16,229 nucleotides of DNA. Origin: Proteobacteria bacterium SG_bin4 (GTDB taxonomy: Bacteria > Pseudomonadota > Gammaproteobacteria > Burkholderiales > Nitrosomonadaceae). The position numbers and the translations under genes are program-made. The stretch spans positions 1-16,229 of the forward strand of contig LWDH01000029.1 of NCBI GenBank assembly GCA_002083395.1, written 5' to 3'. Each line of letters begins with the position of its first letter. Position 1 is the stretch's first letter. The notes below the pieces were generated by a model. That model ran no database searches, was not told the origin of the DNA, and saw nothing but the letters and a program-made list of their open reading frames with translations. Positions 15,438-16,229 of this stretch are shown piece by piece.

Positions 15438-16102
15438 TCAATTCCATTGTGCATCCCCAAATTCAAACTCATAGCACTTTGTGGTGGCGAAGCAGCACGT
15501 GATCATTTCTCGTCCGATATCGGAATCTGTCTTTAACTGCATCTCCTCTGCGAAATTGTCTTGCGAATCGCCCTTGCCTTGAAGGAAAAAAACTGGCCGC
15601 ACCTTGGTTTTCTCCGATTCAAGCAGGCATTCTTTGCGTCGCATACAGGGTACGCAATCTTCGGCGCCGTTGAATTTCATCGCAATATAACCGCCGATCG
15701 TGCAATTCGGGCCATTGTTGTAAAGCCGCTTACCGGTTAGGCAAACACAGTATGTGCGATCTGCTGTCAGCCGAAAATCGGCAGGTTTGAAGCAAGACGT
15801 TTTTCTGACGGTTTTGTTTTTATTTCACAAGGGATCCGGTTGACCAAGTGCACCGATTGATCGGCATACCGTTCGTCACGTTTGCGATAACCTTTGCCGG
15901 TCGCCATTTTGACAAATTCGTTATCGGTGCGATTAGACAAGCGGATACTGTTTCTACTGCCTTTACGATCTTCCGGATGGTTTGCGAGTCAGTCGTGCAA
16001 CTGTGCTGATTCTTTCTATAAGCGTTGCAGCTGTTTGGCTTCGCGCTGTGCTATGTGTTCGTCGGTATCTTGTTGATTGGCGCTCTGATGTTTTTCCAGT
16101 GA
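15438..16102 (-). pseudogene. IS1182-family transposase remnant (truncated, frameshifted, internally deleted)
   Basis: Reading the minus strand gives a recognisable IS1182-type transposase in pieces. It runs from DTDEHIAQREAKQLQR (from about 16069), through LANHPEDR and SNRTDNEFVKMATGKG. Then, after a jump, come YRKRDERYADQ and, in another frame, CFKPADFRLTADRTYCVCLTG, NNGPNCTIGGYIAMKFNGAE, CVPCMRRKECLLESEKTKVR and CFATT. The lesions are as follows. The 5' part is missing beyond 16102. A TAG stands at 16016-16018, and a TGA at 15989-15991 stands where a Trp codon is expected. The middle of the gene, including part of the catalytic core, is deleted at about 15888-15893. A frameshift lies at about 15796-15800. 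The reading is lost after CFATT, so the C-terminus is missing. No active product is possible. Confidence 0.88.
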
Positions 16103-16133
16103 GTAGGGTGCAATAACCGAAGGGCATTGCACC
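16103..16133. repeat. REP-like palindrome 1
   Basis: GGTGCAAT at 16107-16114 and ATTGCACC at 16126-16133 are a perfect eight-base inverted repeat around an 11-base loop, preceded by the tetranucleotide gtag. This organisation (short conserved head plus imperfect or perfect hairpin) is that of proteobacterial REP elements mobilised by RAYT transposases. The unit begins exactly where the transposase remnant stops. Confidence 0.65.
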
Positions 16134-16140
16134 ATTTTCC

Positions 16141-16175
16141 GATTGATGCGCTTCCTTGTGGTCGGCACATCCTAC
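16141..16175. repeat. REP-like palindrome 2, in opposite orientation
   Basis: On the minus strand this unit reads gtaggatgtgccgacc followed by acaaggaagcgcatcaatc. The gtag head is shared with the neighbouring unit but points the other way. GATGTGC and GCGCATC can pair with one mismatch. Two facing units seven bases apart form a BIME-like pair. Confidence 0.6.
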
Positions 16176-16200
16176 CGGGCTCCCTTTAGCTCAAACAATC

Positions 16201-16223
16201 GAGTCTGACCCTGAGGTCTCCCC
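16201..16223. repeat. Right-edge short repeat motif
   Basis: Bases 16201-16212 are identical to 15-26 at the left edge in the same orientation. Bases 16211-16223 are the exact reverse complement of 3-15. In this copy gacc (16207-16210) and ggtc (16215-16218) can form a hairpin around ctga. It sits 25 bases beyond the REP-like pair. The modules are the same as at the left end but joined differently. Confidence 0.6.
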
Positions 16224-16229
16224 ACAAAA

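Noticed and set aside
15294..15452. A 52-codon minus-strand frame after the transposase remnant
   Set aside because: It has no ribosome binding site or recognisable similarity and spans the presumed tail of the insertion element.
15894..16076. A 60-codon plus-strand frame with many cysteines and serines
   Set aside because: It is the antisense of the transposase remnant and has no support.
15841..16175. Repeats at the right edge as a CRISPR array
   Set aside because: There are only two different palindromic units, with no regular spacers and no cas genes.

Overview
The window looks like chromosomal DNA from a betaproteobacterium, most likely of the ammonia-oxidising Nitrosomonas/Nitrosospira type. 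The placement is inferred from gene families and gene order: an lptM-lysA pair, a hopanoid block (squalene synthase plus HpnA), an MCE lipid-transport operon with a STAS-fused permease, and a decayed IS1182-family copy. No rRNA or marker gene is present to fix the taxonomy. The base composition is mixed. The queG-purT-mutarotase block is GC-rich (one 60-base stretch inside purT is 65% GC), while the first gene and the last kilobase are visibly AT-richer.

Layout. Positions 1-62 hold a short repeated motif. A 215-residue membrane protein of unknown function (63-710, minus) lies downstream of a tight minus-strand operon queG -> purT -> D-hexose-6-phosphate mutarotase (4184 down to 914). Divergent from queG, and overlapping its start, is tsaE -> amiC (4170-6094, plus). 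Next comes a compact MCE/Mla-type operon (6261-9718, plus): STAS-MlaE permease, MlaF ATPase, MlaD substrate-binding protein and a PqiC-like lipoprotein. It is followed by the tiny lipoprotein gene lptM, lysA, a squalene synthase and hpnA (9809-13363, plus). A PAS-GGDEF-EAL protein (15079 down to 13439, minus) converges on hpnA. The last ~900 bases are a decayed minus-strand IS1182-type transposase, two REP-like palindromes, and a terminal motif that matches the left end of the window.

How the genes fit together. Most of 4170-13363 concerns the envelope. AmiC splits septal peptidoglycan. The MCE system moves lipids between the membranes. LptM assists the LPS translocon. LysA makes lysine from meso-diaminopimelate, which is also the wall cross-linking residue. 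Squalene synthase and HpnA belong to hopanoid lipid synthesis. QueG (queuosine) and TsaE (t6A) are both tRNA-modification enzymes and are transcribed from overlapping starts. PurT gives a formate-dependent purine step.

I found no convincing new defence or mobile system. The points most worth a second look are the queG/tsaE overlapping divergent starts, the self-contained MCE operon, the degenerate GGDEF with an intact EAL, the unknown membrane protein, and the repeat/IS graveyard at the right edge with matching motifs at both window ends.
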